Below are positions 61,279 to 64,000 of a stretch of 64,000 bases of DNA, piece by piece (positions within the stretch are counted from its first letter, which is position 1; every line of letters starts with the position of its first letter). The notes below the pieces were generated by a model. That model saw only the letters and a list, made by a program, of their open reading frames with translations, ran no database searches and was not told the origin of the DNA. This DNA is from Bradyrhizobium sp. SZCCT0231 (GTDB lineage: Bacteria > Pseudomonadota > Alphaproteobacteria > Rhizobiales > Xanthobacteraceae): the NCBI RefSeq assembly GCF_018130245.1, contig NZ_JAFCKP010000001.1, positions 62,001 through 126,000 on the forward strand, given 5' to 3'. The position numbers were made by a program, and so were the translations under genes.

Positions 61279-62259
61279 ATGGCACTAGCCGCCCATCTGG
61301 CGAGGCAGATCGTCAACGCCGCAGCGCTTCTGCTTGCGGTGCTGGTCCTGAACTTCTGCCTGATCCATCTTGCGCCCGGCGATCCCGTGCTGGTGATCGC
61401 CGGGGAGATGGGGGGCGCGTCGGCTGATGTCATCGCGGCGCTGCGAGCCAAATACGGACTCGACCACAGTCTGACCGAGCAGCTTGCCATCTATCTGCGC
61501 AACGTCGCAGCCGGCGACTTCGGCTACTCCTATTATTTCAACGAGCCGGTGCTCGGGCTGATCCTGCAGCGCCTGCCGGCGACGCTCTATCTCGCGCTAT
61601 GCGCGCTGGTGAGTGCGCTCGCGATCGGCACCTTGCTCGGTGTCGTCAGCGCGCGGCGGCCGAATGGGATGTTCAGCCACACCGTCACCGTGTTCTCGCT
61701 CGCGGGCTATGCGGCGCCGATCTTCTGGACCGGGCTCATGCTGCTGCTCCTGTTCGGCTCTGTGTGGCCGATCCTGCCCGTGGTCGGGATGGCCGATGTC
61801 GTGCATCCGAAGCGGGGCTTCGCCTATGTGCTCGATGTCGCGCAGCATCTGGTGCTGCCGTCGCTGACGCTCGGGCTGGTCTTCATCGCGCAATATAGCC
61901 GGCTCGCGCGCGTCAACATGATCGACGCGCTGTCGGCCGATTACGTGCGGACCGCGCGCGCCAAGGGACTTCCGGAATGGATCGTGATCGGCAAGCATGC
62001 GCTGCGCAACACCTTGATCCCGATCGTCACCGTCGCGGGGCATCAATTCGGCAACCTGTTTGCGGGCGCGGTGCTGGTCGAGACCGTGTTCAGCTGGCCG
62101 GGCATGGGACGGCTGGTGTTCGATTCGATCCTGCGTCGCGACTATCCGACCCTGATGGCCGTGCTGTTCTTTTCCGCGCTGATGGTGATGACCGCAAACA
62201 TCCTGACCGACATCGTCTACCGCCTGATCGATCCGCGCATTCGGACGGGGCGGCGATGA
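61279..62259 (+). CDS. Dpp/Opp-type ABC permease (DppB-like)
   Basis: A 326-residue permease with six main helices: VLNFCLIHLAPGDPV near the N-terminus is the DppB hallmark, and the cytoplasmic EAA-like loop reads DYVRTARAKGLPEWIVIGKHALRN. ETVFSWPGMGRL is another family signature. It forms a heterodimer with the downstream permease, whose start overlaps this stop by 4 bp. Start ATG at 61279 (GAGGAG upstream). Confidence 0.95.
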   Translation: MALAAHLARQIVNAAALLLAVLVLNFCLIHLAPGDPVLVIAGEMGGASADVIAALRAKYGLDHSLTEQLAIYLRNVAAGDFGYSYYFNEPVLGLILQRLPATLYLALCALVSALAIGTLLGVVSARRPNGMFSHTVTVFSLAGYAAPIFWTGLMLLLLFGSVWPILPVVGMADVVHPKRGFAYVLDVAQHLVLPSLTLGLVFIAQYSRLARVNMIDALSADYVRTARAKGLPEWIVIGKHALRNTLIPIVTVAGHQFGNLFAGAVLVETVFSWPGMGRLVFDSILRRDYPTLMAVLFFSALMVMTANILTDIVYRLIDPRIRTGRR

Positions 62260-63161
62260 CGACGATGGATGCATCCACGCCGACCGTCGCCTTGCCGGTC
62301 GAGCTGCCGACGACGAGCGCGGCCTCACCCTGGCGCGCCGCGTTGCGGCAGTTCCTGAAGAGCCCATCCGGCGTGGCCGGGGCCTGCCTGCTCATCTTGA
62401 TCATCGTCGGGACGCTGATCGGACCGATGCTCCATCCGGTCGACCCGCTCGATCTCGTCGGTGCGCCTTTCTCTCCGCCCGATGCGGACGCCTGGCTCGG
62501 CACCGACTATCTCGGGCGCGACGTGCTGGCCGGGCTCATCCATGGCGGCCGCGCGACGCTTGCGGTCGGTGCGGTCGCTGCCCTGATCACCATTGCGATC
62601 GGTCTCGTGGTCGGCGCATTCGGCGGCTATTTCGGCGGCGCCATCGATGCCGTGCTGGTGAAGATCACCGAGTTCTTCCAGATCCTGCCGCCGCTTCTGT
62701 TTGCCATGGTGCTCGTCACGCTGTTCGGGCCGAAGCTTTCGACCATTACGCTGTCGATCGGCGCGGTGAGCTGGACGTCGGTGGCGCGGCTGACGCGGGC
62801 CGAGTTCATGCGGCTGCGCGATCTCGATTTCGTCAAGGCCTCGCGGGCGGCCGGCGCCAGCAATGCGCATCTGATGCTGCGTGTGCTGCTGCCGAACGCC
62901 CTGCCGGCCGTGATCGTCTCGGCGACGCTCGCCATCGGCGTCGCCATTCTGTTCGAGGGCGGCCTCAGCTTTCTCGGGCTCGGCGATCCCAACGTGATGA
63001 GCTGGGGTCTCATGCTCGGACAGAACCGCAACTACATTCTCGATGCCTGGTGGGCGGTGATGTTTCCGGGGGCGGCGATCTTCATGGCGGTGCTCGCGAT
63101 CAGCCTTGTCGGCGACGGGATCAACGACGCCATCAACCCGCGTCTGCGGCGGAGGTCGTGA
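62256..63161 (+). CDS. Dpp/Opp-type ABC permease (DppC-like)
   Basis: A 301-residue permease. An N-terminal cytoplasmic tail of about 35 residues precedes the first helix. LGTDYLGRDVLAGLIHGGR and the EAA loop FVKASRAAGASNAHLMLRVLLPN are diagnostic of DppC/OppC. FEGGLSFLGLGDPNVMSWG follows. Overlaps the DppB-like gene and the ATPase gene at ATGA/GTGATG junctions. Confidence 0.95.
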   Translation: MTTMDASTPTVALPVELPTTSAASPWRAALRQFLKSPSGVAGACLLILIIVGTLIGPMLHPVDPLDLVGAPFSPPDADAWLGTDYLGRDVLAGLIHGGRATLAVGAVAALITIAIGLVVGAFGGYFGGAIDAVLVKITEFFQILPPLLFAMVLVTLFGPKLSTITLSIGAVSWTSVARLTRAEFMRLRDLDFVKASRAAGASNAHLMLRVLLPNALPAVIVSATLAIGVAILFEGGLSFLGLGDPNVMSWGLMLGQNRNYILDAWWAVMFPGAAIFMAVLAISLVGDGINDAINPRLRRRS

Positions 63162-64000
63162 TGAGCGCGCTACTCGAGGTCGACAATCTCAATGTCAGCA
63201 TGCGCAACGAAGCCGGCCGCCTGGTGCCCGTCATCGAGAATCTGTCGTTCACGGTCGCGCCGGCAACGACGCTGGCGCTGGTGGGCGAGTCCGGCTGCGG
63301 CAAGAGCATGACCGCGCTCGCCTTGATGCGGCTGCTGCCGGAGGACTTCGTCATCACCTCCGGCCGCATCCTGCTGGAGGGCAGGGATATCCTGTCCTTG
63401 TCCGCGAAGGAGATGCGCGGTCTGCGCGGCAACGGCATGTCGATGATCTTCCAGGAGCCGATGACGGCGCTCAACCCGCTGTTCACGGTCGGCGACCAGA
63501 TCGGCGAGGTGCTGCGCTGGCATCGAAACCTCGGCGCTTCCGCGGTCCGGGAACAGGTCATCGCACTGTTGCGCGCGGTGCAGATTCCGGCGCCGGAACA
63601 GCGCGTCGATGCCTACCCGCATCAGCTCTCGGGAGGGATGCGCCAGCGCGTGATGATCGCAATGGCGCTTGCGGGCCGTCCGAAGCTCCTGATCGCCGAC
63701 GAGCCGACCACGGCGCTCGACGTCACCGTGCAGGCGCAGATCTTCGATCTCCTGGCACAGCTCCAGCGGGAGACCGGAACGGCGATCCTGCTCATCACCC
63801 ACGATCTCGGCGCGGTGGCGGAGCTCGCCGATGACGTTCTCGTGCTCTATGCCGGCCGCTGTATCGAGGCCGGGACGTCAGCGGGCATCGTGGAGCGGCC
63901 GCTTCATCCCTATACGCGGGGGCTTCTGAACTGCGTGCCGCATCTGAAGCTCGGACAGGCGCCGGAGCCGTGGTTCGATCTCGGCGAAATCCCGGGCATG
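63161..64000 (+). CDS. Dpp/Opp-type ABC ATPase, cut by window end
   Basis: The first 280 residues of a DppD/OppD-type ATPase. Walker A is [15 protein letters not shown], the signature [15 protein letters not shown], Walker [17 protein letters not shown], and the [14 protein letters not shown]-loop follows. The C-terminal [12 protein letters not shown] and GEIPG stretch is the family-specific extension, so little is missing or, if it is a fused DppDF type, a second ATPase would follow beyond the window. Confidence 0.95.
   Translation, partial: MSALLEVDNLNVSMRNEAGRLVPVIENLSFTVAPATTLALVGESGCGKSMTALALMRLLPEDFVITSGRILLEGRDILSLSAKEMRGLRGNGMSMIFQEPMTALNPLFTVGDQIGEVLRWHRNLGASAVREQVIALLRAVQIPAPEQRVDAYPHQLSGGMRQRVMIAMALAGRPKLLIADEPTTALDVTVQAQIFDLLAQLQRETGTAILLITHDLGAVAELADDVLVLYAGRCIEAGTSAGIVERPLHPYTRGLLNCVPHLKLGQAPEPWFDLGEIPGM

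Overview
The window is high-GC alphaproteobacterial DNA and most probably comes from a Bradyrhizobium. Supporting points are the style of Dxs, XseB and CrcB, the dense 4-bp ATGA gene overlaps, GTG/TTG starts, and palindromic intergenic repeats of the kind common in that genus. It has a housekeeping left part (1-18.7 kb), a large catabolic island-like region (about 18.8-52.3 kb) and a smaller amine/amide-uptake region (52.4-64 kb). Both ends cut through genes.

Left part. A minus-strand operon of an MFS exporter and two CrcB fluoride channels (1-1778) sits behind a recognisable fluoride riboswitch (about 1893-1958), a 10-codon leader ORF and an intrinsic terminator. Next come a DUF1194 von Willebrand protein, an internally duplicated orphan protein, a nucleotidyltransferase, a small secreted protein and a Tat-exported Acg/nitroreductase-like protein. 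A housekeeping block follows: RumA-type RNA methyltransferase, TlyA, Dxs, XseB, a histone-deacetylase-like amidohydrolase and a periplasmic 5'-nucleotidase. After that are an MFS transporter, a long acyl-CoA dehydrogenase and tRNA-Gln(TTG).

Catabolic region. A 3' tRNA remnant at 18.83 kb lies at its left edge. An IclR regulator is divergent from an MHS transporter, followed by nitrilase, flavin reductase, a three-component Rieske oxygenase (reductase, alpha, beta), a CoA ligase and an SDR. A convergent operon carries an indolepyruvate:ferredoxin-oxidoreductase-type IorA/IorB pair and two MarR regulators. Then come a cupin ring-cleavage dioxygenase with FAH hydrolase, thioesterase and an EthD-like protein; a branched-chain-type ABC transporter with a fused permease-ATPase; and a plus-strand operon of racemase, Ohr, a thiolase-fold protein without the usual catalytic Cys/His, a DUF35-SDR fusion, a cyclase-family hydrolase, a second binding protein and a second CoA ligase. 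A third MarR and an acyl-CoA dehydrogenase close it. The set fits degradation of an aryl-acetonitrile or aryl-acetate, with indole-3-acetonitrile/indole-3-acetate (auxin) as my leading hypothesis. In that reading nitrilase makes the acid, the Rieske oxygenase oxidises it, a ligase activates it, the thiolase-like/DUF35 pair cleaves off acetyl-CoA by retro-aldol reaction to give isatin, the cyclase-family enzyme opens isatin, and IorAB handles the resulting 2-oxo acid. The individual steps are inference.

Regulation. Two operator motifs partition the region. ATATG-N6-CATAY overlaps the sigma70-like promoters of the Rieske-oxygenase and IorAB operons. A different motif, roughly AWTAGTT-N2-TGSYWRAAA, occurs in front of the transporter operon, the racemase-to-ligase operon, the third MarR gene and the acyl-CoA dehydrogenase. 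This suggests two MarR-controlled sub-regulons.

Right part. A DAO-type oxidase and a SnoaL-like protein, a TauE/SafE permease, a MocR-type regulator, a YtcJ-like amidohydrolase overlapping a CobW-type metallochaperone GTPase, and a Dpp/Opp-type ABC importer. This suggests uptake and hydrolysis of an amide- or amine-containing compound. Starts and functions were judged by eye; no database search was possible.
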